Positions 1 to 8,862 are shown, counted from the stretch's first letter. The stretch is 33,778 nt of DNA from Clostridiales bacterium (GCA_012800145.1 JAAZJW010000307.1:1-33778), one strand, 5' to 3'. Translations and numbers: made by a program. Notes: generated by a model from the sequence alone, not told the origin.

Positions 1-61
1 AAATATCAAGTTATTTAATCAATTTTTAAAATTTAACAAAGAATATATTTGAACAAAAATC

Positions 62-90
62 TTACCAAAATCGGTAATATATATTAAAAT
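62..90 (+). promoter_or_regulatory. Candidate sigma-A promoter for tmcAL
   Basis: A TTACCA -35-like box (62-67) lies 17 bases before a TAAAAT -10-like box (85-90), about 30 bases before the start codon. The -35 matches consensus at four of six positions and the -10 at five. The ribosome site GGAGG is at 112-116. The rest of positions 1-120 is AT-rich with no convincing coding frame. This is inferred from pattern alone. Confidence 0.45.
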
Positions 91-120
91 ACACAGTAAG
101 AAAACTTTTTTGGAGGTATT

Positions 121-1389
121 ATGAAAATTTTAGGTCTAATTACAGAATATAACCCTTTTCACAATGGGCACCTATATCACTTGAATAAATCCAAGGAAAT
201 CAGCAATGCAACACATACTGTAGCAATAATGAGCGGCAACTTTCTTCAAAGAGGGGAACCTGCCATTATGCACAAATGGGCACGTGCAAAAACGGCTATA
301 AAATCCGGTGTTGACTTAGTAATTGAACTTCCTACCCTTTACGCCTGTTCAACAGCGGAGATTTTTGCTTTCGGAGCCATCAGCCTACTTGACAATCTGG
401 GAGCTATTAACCACATCAGTTTTGGCAGCGAAATAGGAAACCTTAGTTTACTTTCGAAAATCGCCAACATATTAGCTAACCCTCCACCCCAATTTTCAAC
501 AATACTAAAAGAGTATATTGACTCGGGACTCATGTTTCCCGTTGCCCGTTCCCGAGCAATAACCATGTATTTTAAAAAAATAGAACATTATAAAACCGAC
601 AAACTGGTTCTGATAGACAACATTATGAAAAACCCCAACAATATTTTAGGTATAGAATACCTGAAAGCAATTAAACAACTCGGTAGTCAAATTACTCCTT
701 ATACTATCAGCAGAAAAACAACCTGTTATGGCAGCGAAAAAATCTATTCGGGCCCAATTGCAAGTGCTACCGCCATAAGAAAACACATGTTTGCCGGTAA
801 ACCTTTGTCAGACATCAACCATGTCATTCCGAACTCAACGTTTGATATTTTATCATCCAACATAAATGCCGGATTAGCACCTATTTTCAGCACCGATTTT
901 GAAAAATCCATTTTTACTATATTAAGGAGGAGCAGTTTGAACGATATAAAGAACGTTTTTGATGTTGTAGAGGGACTGGAAAACAGAATTTATCGATGTT
1001 CTGTTAATGTAAGCACCCTGGCAGAACTTTATAGTTGCATTAAAAGTAAACGTTATACATTAACAAGACTACAACGAATTCTGATGCATATTTTATTAAA
1101 CGTGGATAAAAATGACGTTTTTTATTGTAATGATAAAGGTGGCCCCCAATATGCTCGTATACTGGCCTTCAACACAAAAGGACGGGAAATACTCAGGGTT
1201 CTGAAGACTGCTTCCTCCATTCCCATAATATCTAACCTAAAATACTACCATCCTCAAAATAGGTCTGCACATAAAATGCTAGGTATAGATATACGTGCAA
1301 CAAATATATATTCCCTGGCCTTTAAAAATAGATCGGCTATTAAGGGACCTCTGGATTATACCACAAAGCCCTACTATGAAAATATCTAA
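121..1389 (+). CDS. tmcAL: tRNA(Met) cytidine acetate ligase (TmcAL/YlbM)
   Basis: Nucleotidyltransferase-fold enzyme that, in B. subtilis, uses ATP and acetate to form N4-acetylcytidine at the wobble position of elongator tRNA-Met. Visible signatures are the N-terminal phosphate-binding HNGH motif (residues 14-17, in EYNPFHNGH), MSGNFLQRGEPA (37-48), NNILGIEYL (173-181) and SATAIR (215-220). The length of 422 residues is normal for the family. The ATG start has a GGAGG site four bases upstream. It is followed on the same strand by spoVV after 156 bases; the ylbM/ylbJ neighbourhood is shared with Bacillus. Assignment is by family motifs; the acetylation chemistry is known from the family and not shown here. 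Confidence 0.95.
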   Translation: MKILGLITEYNPFHNGHLYHLNKSKEISNATHTVAIMSGNFLQRGEPAIMHKWARAKTAIKSGVDLVIELPTLYACSTAEIFAFGAISLLDNLGAINHISFGSEIGNLSLLSKIANILANPPPQFSTILKEYIDSGLMFPVARSRAITMYFKKIEHYKTDKLVLIDNIMKNPNNILGIEYLKAIKQLGSQITPYTISRKTTCYGSEKIYSGPIASATAIRKHMFAGKPLSDINHVIPNSTFDILSSNINAGLAPIFSTDFEKSIFTILRRSSLNDIKNVFDVVEGLENRIYRCSVNVSTLAELYSCIKSKRYTLTRLQRILMHILLNVDKNDVFYCNDKGGPQYARILAFNTKGREILRVLKTASSIPIISNLKYYHPQNRSAHKMLGIDIRATNIYSLAFKNRSAIKGPLDYTTKPYYENI

Positions 1390-1545
1390 GCTGTTATTTA
1401 CCGCAATATGAATAACACCCTGACCTATAAAATATATATTAAACTAGAGGTCAGAAATCAATGTGCCGATATATCATGGATTTTCAGCATTTTGACCCCT
1501 GGTCTCAGGTTTCCTATATAAATTCAATCACAAGGATGGGGTGTT

Positions 1546-2859
1546 ATGTTTTTAGATGTTATCTTATTTGTCGGGTTTATATTAATATGTATCCCTATTG
1601 CAAAATATTTTCGAAAATTTATAAATTATAGATTATATAAGACCCTCTCTGATTGCTTAGTTATGTTGATCGTACTTTTATTGGTGATTACCATAATGGT
1701 ATATCCGGCACAATCTGTGGAGGCGGCCTATAATGGGCTCGTTACATGGGCAACACTGGTAATTCCGGCCCTGTTGCCGTTCTTTATCGGCTCGGAGCTG
1801 TTGATTAACCTCGGTATTGTCAAATTTATAGGTATAATATTGGAACCGATAATGAGGCCTATTTTTAATGTTCCGGGAGAGGGGTCCTTTGCCTTCGTCA
1901 TGAGCATCACATCAGGATATCCGGTCGGGGCTAGGATTGTTTCTAAATTTAAATCAGATAAAATTTTGACCGGAATTGAAGCTCAAAGATTAATATCATT
2001 CTGTAGCACTTCCGGGCCCCTATTTATGATCGGTTCGGTATCTGTAGGCATGTTCAAGTCGCCAAAACTGGGCGCGTTTATAGCCATTTGTCACTATCTG
2101 GGAGCCATTATGGTCGGTATAATATTCAGTTTTTATAAAAAATCACCTAGGGATAATAAGCCTACCAAACAAAGAAAAAATTTAATTAAAAGAGCTTTTT
2201 CCACGATAAAAACAAGTTATAGCCAAAACCAACCCATAGGAGCTATTCTGGGCAATGCTGTCAAAAATTCACTAGACACCATATTGATGGTAGGGGGTTT
2301 TATAACCTTGTTTGCCGTTATTATACGTATGTTAAAACTTCTGAAAATAGCAGATTTGGCCGCTTCTATTGTGACCCTATTATCCCCCTTAAAAATACCT
2401 TCAACAGTTATCCATTCACTGATTGCCGGGCTTCTAGAAATAACCACGGGAACAAAATTCATTGCGGACAGTATGGGTATTGATTTGTCCACCAAGGTTG
2501 CCATTACCAGTTTCATAATAGGGTGGAGCGGCTTTTCCATCCATGCACAAGTTGCAAATATCCTGGAAAATACCGGTATAAAATCACATATATACATAAT
2601 TTCTAAAACCCTACATGGATTATTATCATCACTGACAGCATATATATTTTTTCCCGTTTTCAGCAACTATTTTTCCATATCATGCTCCGTATATAGTGTG
2701 TATCAACTAACGGATCCCTATAAAAGATTTCTATATAACTGCAAATTATCGATTGAATTGTTTATTGTAGTTTTAATAGGTTTACTTTTTTTATCCCTAA
2801 TGATTGCATCCCTGTTAAAAATCCAAAATTACTTTGCCCGTAGAAAAAGAATAAGATAA
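1546..2859 (+). CDS. spoVV: Sporulation membrane protein SpoVV (YlbJ)
   Basis: Polytopic membrane protein of the YlbJ family with nucleoside-recognition (Gate) type segments. In B. subtilis it is made under sigma-E in the mother cell and is needed to move dipicolinic acid across the outer forespore membrane. The 437-residue sequence has roughly ten hydrophobic segments, starting at residues 3-22 and 38-56, with conserved glycine- and proline-rich stretches such as FVMSITSGYPVGARI and SFCSTSGPLFMIGS. It is slightly longer than the Bacillus protein (about 400), mainly at the N-terminal helix. The ATG follows an AAGGATGGGG site. Its stop codon abuts the stop of the next, convergent gene with no bases between. 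A sigma-E promoter is expected upstream, but I could not identify one with confidence. Confidence 0.9.
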   Translation: MFLDVILFVGFILICIPIAKYFRKFINYRLYKTLSDCLVMLIVLLLVITIMVYPAQSVEAAYNGLVTWATLVIPALLPFFIGSELLINLGIVKFIGIILEPIMRPIFNVPGEGSFAFVMSITSGYPVGARIVSKFKSDKILTGIEAQRLISFCSTSGPLFMIGSVSVGMFKSPKLGAFIAICHYLGAIMVGIIFSFYKKSPRDNKPTKQRKNLIKRAFSTIKTSYSQNQPIGAILGNAVKNSLDTILMVGGFITLFAVIIRMLKLLKIADLAASIVTLLSPLKIPSTVIHSLIAGLLEITTGTKFIADSMGIDLSTKVAITSFIIGWSGFSIHAQVANILENTGIKSHIYIISKTLHGLLSSLTAYIFFPVFSNYFSISCSVYSVYQLTDPYKRFLYNCKLSIELFIVVLIGLLFLSLMIASLLKIQNYFARRKRIR

Positions 2860-3309
2860 TTATTGTTTCATTCCTTTTAGTTCGTTTCTATTTTCCCTGA
2901 CGGTATTGATCAAATCTGTTAAATCCAGCTCAACAGATTCCAGCAAACCATCAACATAATCCTTTGCACCCAATCGCATTTCCTTGGCGCTATCCCGCGC
3001 TTGTGTAATTATTTTTTCTGCCTGGTCATTGGCCAGTTTAGTAATTTCACTCTGTTCAACCATTGATAAAATATGTTTGTTTGCCTCTTCCGAAATCGTG
3101 TCTGCTTCCTGCTGAGCTTCAGCCAATATACGCTGCCTTTCTTCCTTAATCCATTGTGCCTGTTTAATTTCGTCCGGGAGATGGATTCTGATTTCCTTAA
3201 TAATGTCCAGTATTTCCCCCTTATCAACCAGCACTTTTTGTACGAAAGGTACAGATGAGCAGTTTTCAATTATATCTTCCAATTCCTCAAGAAGTTTCAA
3301 TACATTCAT
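2860..3309 (-). CDS. Coiled-coil protein of unknown function
   Basis: A 149-residue, highly charged, mostly helical protein. Residues about 50-125 are rich in E, K, Q and A with the pattern of a long amphipathic helix or coiled coil, resembling the stalk-like H/E subunits of V-type ATPases; such proteins are often loosely labelled ATPase in Clostridia. No catalytic motif or signal peptide is visible. I chose the ATG at 3307-3309 over the GTG one codon earlier because GGGGG lies eight bases ahead of it. It is downstream of coaD (33-base gap) in a rsmD-coaD operon. The family is commonly found beside coaD in Clostridia, which suggests a conserved but unknown role. Confidence 0.75.
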   Translation of the reverse strand: MNVLKLLEELEDIIENCSSVPFVQKVLVDKGEILDIIKEIRIHLPDEIKQAQWIKEERQRILAEAQQEADTISEEANKHILSMVEQSEITKLANDQAEKIITQARDSAKEMRLGAKDYVDGLLESVELDLTDLINTVRENRNELKGMKQ

Positions 3310-3342
3310 CACACCGTCCCCCTTGTTATATGACCATTCAGT

Positions 3343-3822
3343 CTAACTTGAAAATTTTTCAATTACCTCCCTGCGAACATTTTCAGGTACTAGTCCTTTT
3401 ATACACCCGCCGAACCTGGCAACCTCTTTAACTATGCTTGAACTTAAATAGGAATACTCATTGCTGGTCATCAAAAATATTGTCTCAATATCAGGACACA
3501 GTTTTCGATTCATCAGAGCCATTTGAAATTCATACTCGAAATCCGATATTGCCCTTAGTCCTTTGATAATACTCACAGCCTGTTTTTGTTGTGCATATTC
3601 CACTAACAGTCCTGTAAAGGTGTCCACTGTCACATTGGAATAATTCATTACAGCACCCTTAACCTGCCTGAATCTCTCCTCCAAGGTAAATAAAGGGGTT
3701 TTGTTCGGGTTATATATTATAGATACAATTAAATGTTCACACATTTTAGAGGCCCTTTTAACTACATCCAGATGCCCGTTAGTGATTGGATCGAAACTGC
3801 CGGGATAAATTGCTACCCTCAT
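3343..3822 (-). CDS. coaD: Phosphopantetheine adenylyltransferase
   Basis: Fourth enzyme of coenzyme A synthesis: it joins 4'-phosphopantetheine and ATP to form dephospho-CoA and pyrophosphate in the cytoplasm. The 159 residues match the usual length. Seen directly are YPGSFDP (6-12) with the nucleotide-binding TNGH (14-17), KGLRAISDFEYE (87-98) and the C-terminal SSSIVKE (127-133). The ATG directly abuts the stop of rsmD, and its GGAGGA ribosome site lies inside the end of rsmD, so the two are probably translationally coupled. rsmD-coaD pairing is a standard Firmicutes arrangement. Confidence 0.97.
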   Translation of the reverse strand: MRVAIYPGSFDPITNGHLDVVKRASKMCEHLIVSIIYNPNKTPLFTLEERFRQVKGAVMNYSNVTVDTFTGLLVEYAQQKQAVSIIKGLRAISDFEYEFQMALMNRKLCPDIETIFLMTSNEYSYLSSSIVKEVARFGGCIKGLVPENVRREVIEKFSS

Positions 3823-4383
3823 TTAATCCTCCTCCCCTAATCGATAAAAGGAAACCGCTGTGTCCCCATATCTATTAGTTCTATATTTTTTTAATTTATG
3901 TATGTTGTTCGGAGCCCCATCTTTTGCGTCGTGTTCCACAACTATTATGCCATCCGGTTGTAATATATTATAAGAAAGGATTGCTTCCAGGGTAGGTTCT
4001 ATAAATCCTTTTGAATATGGCGGATCTAAAAATATGATATGGGCCTTTATTTTATGTCGGCTCAGTTTCATTATACCATTTAATACATCTGCCCGAATTA
4101 CTTTAGAATTATTAATTAAATCAGTTTTATTAAGATTTTCCTTAATTATTTGAATACTGTTTTTATTACTATCTATAAAATATGCCTTGTCTGCGTTTCT
4201 TGATAAGGCTTCTATGCCTAAACCACCACTCCCTGCAAACAGATCTATTACAACACTACCGCATAACTCTCTTTGAATAATATTAAATATGGATTCCTTT
4301 ACCCTATCAGTAGTAGGTCTGGTATTTAAATCCTTGGATGTTTTTAAGGTGTGACCCCTTGCTTTCCCCGAAATAACCCTCAT
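3823..4383 (-). CDS. rsmD: 16S rRNA (guanine966-N2)-methyltransferase
   Basis: SAM-dependent methyltransferase acting on G966 (E. coli numbering) of 16S rRNA in the assembled small subunit. It has the family N-terminus MRVISGKARG, TRPTTDRVKESIFN (21-34), the SAM-binding DLFAGSGGLGIEA (47-59) and the catalytic DPPY (120-123). I start at the ATG at 4381-4383, which has GGGGGA nine bases upstream and matches the family start; a TTG three codons earlier sits directly on the ribosome site. The product is then 186 residues. It is the first gene of the rsmD-coaD-coiled-coil unit, 99 bases after recG. Confidence 0.95.
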   Translation of the reverse strand: MRVISGKARGHTLKTSKDLNTRPTTDRVKESIFNIIQRELCGSVVIDLFAGSGGLGIEALSRNADKAYFIDSNKNSIQIIKENLNKTDLINNSKVIRADVLNGIMKLSRHKIKAHIIFLDPPYSKGFIEPTLEAILSYNILQPDGIIVVEHDAKDGAPNNIHKLKKYRTNRYGDTAVSFYRLGEED

Positions 4384-4461
4384 ATGAATCAATCCCCCAT
4401 TCCAAGCCTTTATGCCGTTATCCCCTTTTAAATAATCCCCAACCCTTTTATCTGTTAAAAT

Positions 4462-4478
4462 AATAACATATAGTTATT
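4462..4478 (-). terminator. Weak hairpin after recG
   Basis: AATAAC and GTTATT arms (4462-4467, 4473-4478) with a five-base loop lie just beyond the recG stop; on the minus strand they are followed by ATTTTAA. The stem is all AT except one pair per arm, so it is a poor terminator on its own. Confidence 0.25.
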
Positions 4479-4482
4479 GCTT

Positions 4483-6546
4483 TCAGCTAAATGATAAGTG
4501 TTCCTCCTCAAGGTAAAACCTCTGCTCCAGTTTTTTTCTGAGCATTGGATAATCATCCAAAGTCAGGCCGGGGTCTATCATCATTATTTTTTCTATTTCT
4601 TTTTGCACTGTTTTTAATATAGTTATATGTTTAAATAAATCAGCTATCTTCAGTTCCGGCAAACCATGTTGTTTGGTTCCGAAAAATTCCCCAGGTCCCC
4701 TGATTTCCAGGTCCTTTTCAGATATAACAAATCCGTCCGTAGTATGTTGCATTATGTCCATACGCCGCTCTGAAATTTTCGATTGACTGTTGTTTATTAA
4801 AATACAATATGATTGATAATTGCTCCTCCCTACCCTTCCCCTCAACTGGTGAAGTTGAGTTAAGCCGAAACGTTCCGCACTTTCTATCACCATAACGGTT
4901 GCATTGGGAGTATCTACCCCTACTTCCACAACAGTAGTTGAGACCAAAACGTCTATGTCACCTTTCTTGAAACCATCCATTGTTTTTTCCTTTTCCTTAG
5001 TTGACATTTTTCCATGAAGAAGTCCAACATTATAGCCTCTTAATAAGTCCATAGAAAGCTCGTCGGCAATTTCTACGGCCGATTGAACATCCATATGCTC
5101 CGATTCCTCTATCAAAGGACAAACTACATAGGCTTGTCTCCCGTCATCCAGCTGTTTTTTCACAAAATCATAAATATTGTTTCTTTTATCAGAAGTACGG
5201 CTATAGGTTTTTACAGCTTTCCTTCCCGGCGGCAGTTGATCTATGATTGATATATCCAGATCGCCATATAAAATCAATGCCAAGGTTCTGGGAATCGGTG
5301 TTGCCGTCATGACTAAAACATGAGGATTTTTTCCTTTGTTGGCAAACATGGCCCTCTGTCTCACCCCAAACCTGTGTTGTTCATCTGTAATTACCAGAGC
5401 CAGACTGTAAAAATTCACACCTTCCTGGATAAGCGCATGTGTGCCTATCACTATGTCCGCCTCACCCGATTCTATTTCTTGTAATATTTTATTTTTTTCA
5501 TTCTTTGACAAGCTTCCCACCAGGAACACTACCTTAATTCCAAAAGGCCCAAGCAATTCCCTTATATGCAAGTAATGCTGTTCCGCTAATATTTCGGTCG
5601 GCGCCATAAGCCCACCCTGATGGCCGTTTATTACCGCTTTTAATAGAGACATTACAGCCACAATTGTTTTACCTGAACCTACATCTCCCTGCACTAACCT
5701 ATTCATCGGTATGTTTTTTTCCATGTCTTGGGATATCTCCTTGAAAACCCTTTCCTGAGCCTCGGTCAGTACAAACGGTAATCCTTCAACAAATTCATTT
5801 ATCTTATCATTATTTTTAAGAGCTACTCCTTTTCTGTTTTGCAACATCCCTTTTTTTATACTAAACAGCCCTAACTGTAAGAGAAAAAATTCTTCGAATA
5901 CCAATCTATATTTAGCTATTTTAAATGCTTGTACCGAGGCCGGGAAATGTATGTTGTGCAATGCAAATTTGATACCACAAAGTTTATTGTTTTGTATAGT
6001 TCCCTTAGGCAAATATTCCCTTGCAGAATCTCCCACTATTTGGAGTGCCCTTTTCTGTATCGAAATGAGCTCTTTTTGGCCCAAACCTTCAGTTGAAGGG
6101 TATATCGGGGTTATCCTTTGTCTGTTACCACCATGTATGTCCACTTTTTCTATAATAGGGTTAGCTACCTGTAATCCCTTGAAACCTTTTTTAACATCGC
6201 CGCTGACCATTACCTTCTGTCCCGGGATCAGTACCCTTTTTAAATATGATTTATTAAAAAACACAATTTCAATATCACCGGTTTCATCCCTAATATTGAA
6301 CTTGATTAACAACAAATTTTTTTTCGGTCTCAGTACATTAGCTCTCCCAGATATTTTTCCATAAAAGGTCGCTTTTTCACCCGGTCTCAAATTAATAATT
6401 TTTTGTATGTTTCTTCTATCATCATAACTCCTTGGCATATGCCACACCATATCTTCCACAGTGTTAATACCAAGACGTTTCAAAAGGTAGGATTTTTTAG
6501 GGCCGACCCCTTTAATATATTGAATGTCTTGTTCTAACCTATCCAT
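4483..6546 (-). CDS. recG: ATP-dependent DNA helicase RecG
   Basis: Superfamily 2 helicase that reverses stalled replication forks and processes Holliday junctions. The 687 residues show the expected order: N-terminal GVGPKKSYLLKRLG region, wedge/OB domain (about 60-130), Walker A GDVGSGKT (287-294), DEQH box (388-391), TATPIPRT (414-421) and QLRGRVGR motif VI (567-574), then the C-terminal part with DLEIRGPGEFFGTKQ-type sequence typical of RecG. The ATG has GGAG nine bases upstream. It lies 106 bases after fakA, as in many Firmicutes, probably in the asp23-fakA-recG unit. Confidence 0.97.
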   Translation of the reverse strand: MDRLEQDIQYIKGVGPKKSYLLKRLGINTVEDMVWHMPRSYDDRRNIQKIINLRPGEKATFYGKISGRANVLRPKKNLLLIKFNIRDETGDIEIVFFNKSYLKRVLIPGQKVMVSGDVKKGFKGLQVANPIIEKVDIHGGNRQRITPIYPSTEGLGQKELISIQKRALQIVGDSAREYLPKGTIQNNKLCGIKFALHNIHFPASVQAFKIAKYRLVFEEFFLLQLGLFSIKKGMLQNRKGVALKNNDKINEFVEGLPFVLTEAQERVFKEISQDMEKNIPMNRLVQGDVGSGKTIVAVMSLLKAVINGHQGGLMAPTEILAEQHYLHIRELLGPFGIKVVFLVGSLSKNEKNKILQEIESGEADIVIGTHALIQEGVNFYSLALVITDEQHRFGVRQRAMFANKGKNPHVLVMTATPIPRTLALILYGDLDISIIDQLPPGRKAVKTYSRTSDKRNNIYDFVKKQLDDGRQAYVVCPLIEESEHMDVQSAVEIADELSMDLLRGYNVGLLHGKMSTKEKEKTMDGFKKGDIDVLVSTTVVEVGVDTPNATVMVIESAERFGLTQLHQLRGRVGRSNYQSYCILINNSQSKISERRMDIMQHTTDGFVISEKDLEIRGPGEFFGTKQHGLPELKIADLFKHITILKTVQKEIEKIMMIDPGLTLDDYPMLRKKLEQRFYLEEEHLSFS

Positions 6547-6652
6547 TTACTAACACTCCAAATATTTTTTGCTTTTACTAAGAAGAACCCATAGGCCTGA
6601 GAACAGATTAAAACCTATCGAATAGTACATGCCAATGTGGTTCAAAGCGTCC

Positions 6653-8284
6653 TTACTCAACAGAAAGTATATAATAGTATAATGGTTGTCCTCCATAATA
6701 TAATTCGATATCTATATCTTCATATTTGTTGGTTAACTCTTCCAGTAATTCATTGGCTTCCTTTTCAGTTATATCGGAACCATAAAAAATAGTTATGATT
6801 TCACTTTCATCTGTTACCATTTTTTCTGCAAGATCTATACATACCTGTTTAACATCTTTTCCTACGGATTTTATTTCATCATCACAAATCCCTAAAATGT
6901 CCCCCTCAAGAATCTTCAGATCATTATAATCCGTATCCCTGATAGCATAGGTAACTTGACCTGTTTTAACCATTTTGATTGATTCTATCATCGTCTTTTC
7001 GTTGGCCTCCGGGGTAGCTTCAAGATCAAAGGACAACAGAGCCGCTAGCCCTTGCGGCACGGATTTTGAAGGAATTACAATGATATTTTTATCTGAAATA
7101 TCCCTAGCCTGATTAGCTGCCATAAATACATTGCCATTGTTAGGTAAAATAATTACTGTTTTGGCATTGACATTTTCAATGGCATTTACAAAATCCTCTG
7201 TACTTGGGTTCATGGTCTGACCACCTTCAATTACATGGACAAAAGCAAAATCTTTGAAGATTCTAATCAACCCTTCCCCCATTGTAACCACGATAAAACC
7301 ATATTTATCTATTTCCTCTTTATTTCCTATATTAGCCCCTTCTTCATTTTGCCTGAATACTTCATGTCTATGCTGTAGCCTCATATTATCTATTTTTATG
7401 TCACTTAATTGCCCCGTTTCCAATGCGTGCTCTATTATCCTTCCCGGATGATTAGTATGTATATGTACCTTTACAGCACTATCATTTCCAACAACCAACA
7501 TCGAATCTCCATATTCTTCTATAGTTTTCTTAAATTTATCGGTGTTCATATTGTCAGCATGAATTATAAATGCTGTGCAATACCCGAACTTTATCTCACC
7601 ATCAATTTTTTCTATATGATGGGTATAACCGTTATCCTCAATACTACTCTCTTCTAATATATGCACATCTTTGGTGATACTAGTCAACACACCTGAGTAT
7701 ATGTATACTAACCCTTTGCCCCCGGAATCAACAACCCCTGCATCCTTCAGTACCCCGAGCATTTCCGGTGTCCTATCAAGAGATTTTTCCGCCTCCACAA
7801 TGACCTTTTCCATAAAGGTTTTTATACTCTTTTCGGTCTTTGCAATTGTTAATGCCGCTTCTGCACTTTCCCTGGCAACTGTTAGGATAGTGCCCTCTAC
7901 CGGTTTCATAACCGCCTTATACGCAACATCAGAGGCGGTCATAAGGGCTTCAGCTAAACTTTTTGTATTAATTCTGGTTTTGCCTTTGACTCCCTTTGCA
8001 AACCCCCTAAAAAACTGAGACAAAATCACCCCAGAGTTACCCCTGGCACCCATCAATGATCCGTTGGCGGCAGCATTGGAAATATCTTCTAATGTATCTG
8101 TATTCGCTGTTTTTATTTCCCTGACCGCAGCCTGCATGGTTAACGACATATTTGTTCCGGTATCTCCGTCGGGAACGGGAAATACATTTAAGGAGTTGAC
8201 TATATCCTTGTTTTTTTCTAGAAATTGTGCACCTGATAGTATCATTTTCTTTAATAGTGGTCCATCAATATATTCTATTTCCAA
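6653..8284 (-). CDS. fakA: Fatty acid kinase subunit A (DAK2 domain, YloV)
   Basis: Kinase subunit that, with a FakB fatty-acid-binding partner, phosphorylates free fatty acids to acyl phosphates for phospholipid synthesis. Nucleotide-binding DhaL-type N-terminal domain: PDGDTGTNM (38-46) and GARGNSGVILSQ (79-90), followed by the middle and C-terminal FakB-interacting regions. I place the start at a TTG (8282-8284), giving 543 residues, because AAGGAGG lies nine bases before it and the product begins MEIEYIDG as in the family. A longer open frame reaches 8353 but overlaps asp23. No fakB is in the window. It follows asp23 by 19 bases. Confidence 0.93.
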   Translation of the reverse strand: MEIEYIDGPLLKKMILSGAQFLEKNKDIVNSLNVFPVPDGDTGTNMSLTMQAAVREIKTANTDTLEDISNAAANGSLMGARGNSGVILSQFFRGFAKGVKGKTRINTKSLAEALMTASDVAYKAVMKPVEGTILTVARESAEAALTIAKTEKSIKTFMEKVIVEAEKSLDRTPEMLGVLKDAGVVDSGGKGLVYIYSGVLTSITKDVHILEESSIEDNGYTHHIEKIDGEIKFGYCTAFIIHADNMNTDKFKKTIEEYGDSMLVVGNDSAVKVHIHTNHPGRIIEHALETGQLSDIKIDNMRLQHRHEVFRQNEEGANIGNKEEIDKYGFIVVTMGEGLIRIFKDFAFVHVIEGGQTMNPSTEDFVNAIENVNAKTVIILPNNGNVFMAANQARDISDKNIIVIPSKSVPQGLAALLSFDLEATPEANEKTMIESIKMVKTGQVTYAIRDTDYNDLKILEGDILGICDDEIKSVGKDVKQVCIDLAEKMVTDESEIITIFYGSDITEKEANELLEELTNKYEDIDIELYYGGQPLYYYILSVE

Positions 8285-8303
8285 CTGTTGGTACCTCCTT
8301 AGA

Positions 8304-8660
8304 TTACTTCTGAACCCTGACTCCCTGAACATTGATATTAACTTTCTTAACATTCATTCCCGTCAAATGTTCTATGTTATATTTTACCTTTTCTATAATA
8401 TTATTTGCGACTACAGATATGCGGGTACCGAATTCTACGATTACAAATATATCTATTGTTATTTCGTTTTCCTCAATGTGTACCTTTACGCCTCTTCCTG
8501 ATTGTTCCCTTTTGAGAAGCTCTACAAGTCCTCCTGCAGCAGACCTGGCTGCCATACCTACCACGCCATAACATTCCATAGTTGAAACACCTGCAATGGA
8601 TGTCAAGACATAATCATCTATTATAATAGTGCCCAAATTATTAATCAATTTACCAGGCAT
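8304..8660 (-). CDS. Asp23/Gls24 family envelope stress protein (YloU)
   Basis: Small (118 residue) Asp23-family protein. In staphylococci Asp23 is a membrane-associated protein linked to cell-envelope stress; YloU is the Bacillus counterpart, always beside fakA. The sequence shows the typical alternating beta/alpha pattern with TSIAGVSTMECYGVVGM near residues 20-36, VKVHIEENEITIDIFV in the middle and VKKVNINVQGV at the end. The ATG at 8658-8660 has GGAGG seven bases upstream; a TTG one codon earlier is less well spaced. It is the first gene of the asp23-fakA-(recG) unit, divergent from rpmB. Confidence 0.92.
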   Translation of the reverse strand: MPGKLINNLGTIIIDDYVLTSIAGVSTMECYGVVGMAARSAAGGLVELLKREQSGRGVKVHIEENEITIDIFVIVEFGTRISVVANNIIEKVKYNIEHLTGMNVKKVNINVQGVRVQK

Positions 8661-8711
8661 CAAAAAACCTCCCTAATTTGTTTCTTCTTTATTATATTTA
8701 TTCCCTATTTC

Positions 8712-8740
8712 ATTATAATATAGTTTCCGGTGGTAATCAT
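8712..8740 (-). promoter_or_regulatory. Candidate promoter for asp23-fakA
   Basis: On the minus strand a perfect TATAAT (complement of 8712-8717) lies about 50 bases before the asp23 start. The position 17 bases further upstream reads ATGATT (8735-8740), a weak -35 that falls inside the left arm of the dyad at 8727-8777. The overlap suggests regulated activity, but this is inference. Confidence 0.45.
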
Positions 8741-8777
8741 ATATAATATAATATTACATTGTATATGATTATCACGG
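8727..8777. repeat. Long imperfect inverted repeat in the asp23/rpmB divergent region
   Basis: The left arm (8727-8743, CCGGTGGTAATCATATA) and right arm (8762-8777, TATATGATTATCACGG) are complementary with one inserted base and one mismatch, around an 18-base AT-rich centre. The core TAATCATATA/TATATGATTA is perfect. It overlaps the predicted -35 region of asp23. It could be an operator for a dimeric regulator, a cruciform or an RNA hairpin; I cannot tell which. Confidence 0.6.
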
Positions 8778-8805
8778 ATAGTTCAATAGCAAACCATCAT
8801 TCCAT

Positions 8806-8820
8806 AACCCCGCCGGGGTT
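8806..8820. repeat. GC-rich hairpin between divergent promoters
   Basis: AACCCC (8806-8811) and GGGGTT (8815-8820) are perfectly complementary around a GCC loop, a striking GC island in an otherwise AT-rich gap. No T-run follows closely on the plus strand (the nearest is about 30 bases on), so it is not a standard terminator. Role unknown. Confidence 0.5.
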
Positions 8821-8862
8821 TCCCAATCTGCAGGATTTTATGTTATTTTTTTAATATTAATA

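Noticed and set aside
1421..1453. TGACCT/AGGTCA inverted repeat after tmcAL
   Set aside because: Only six pairs around a 21-base loop and no T-run; too weak for a terminator.
2217..2666. 149-codon frame antisense to spoVV
   Set aside because: Shadow of a well-supported gene; no ribosome site or recognisable domain. Other long antisense frames (for example in fakA at 8064-8501 and in yicC at 23229-23735) were rejected for the same reason.
6550..6630. 26-codon hydrophobic frame (MYYSIGF...) between fakA and recG, minus strand
   Set aside because: No ribosome site before the ATG; too short to judge and likely chance.
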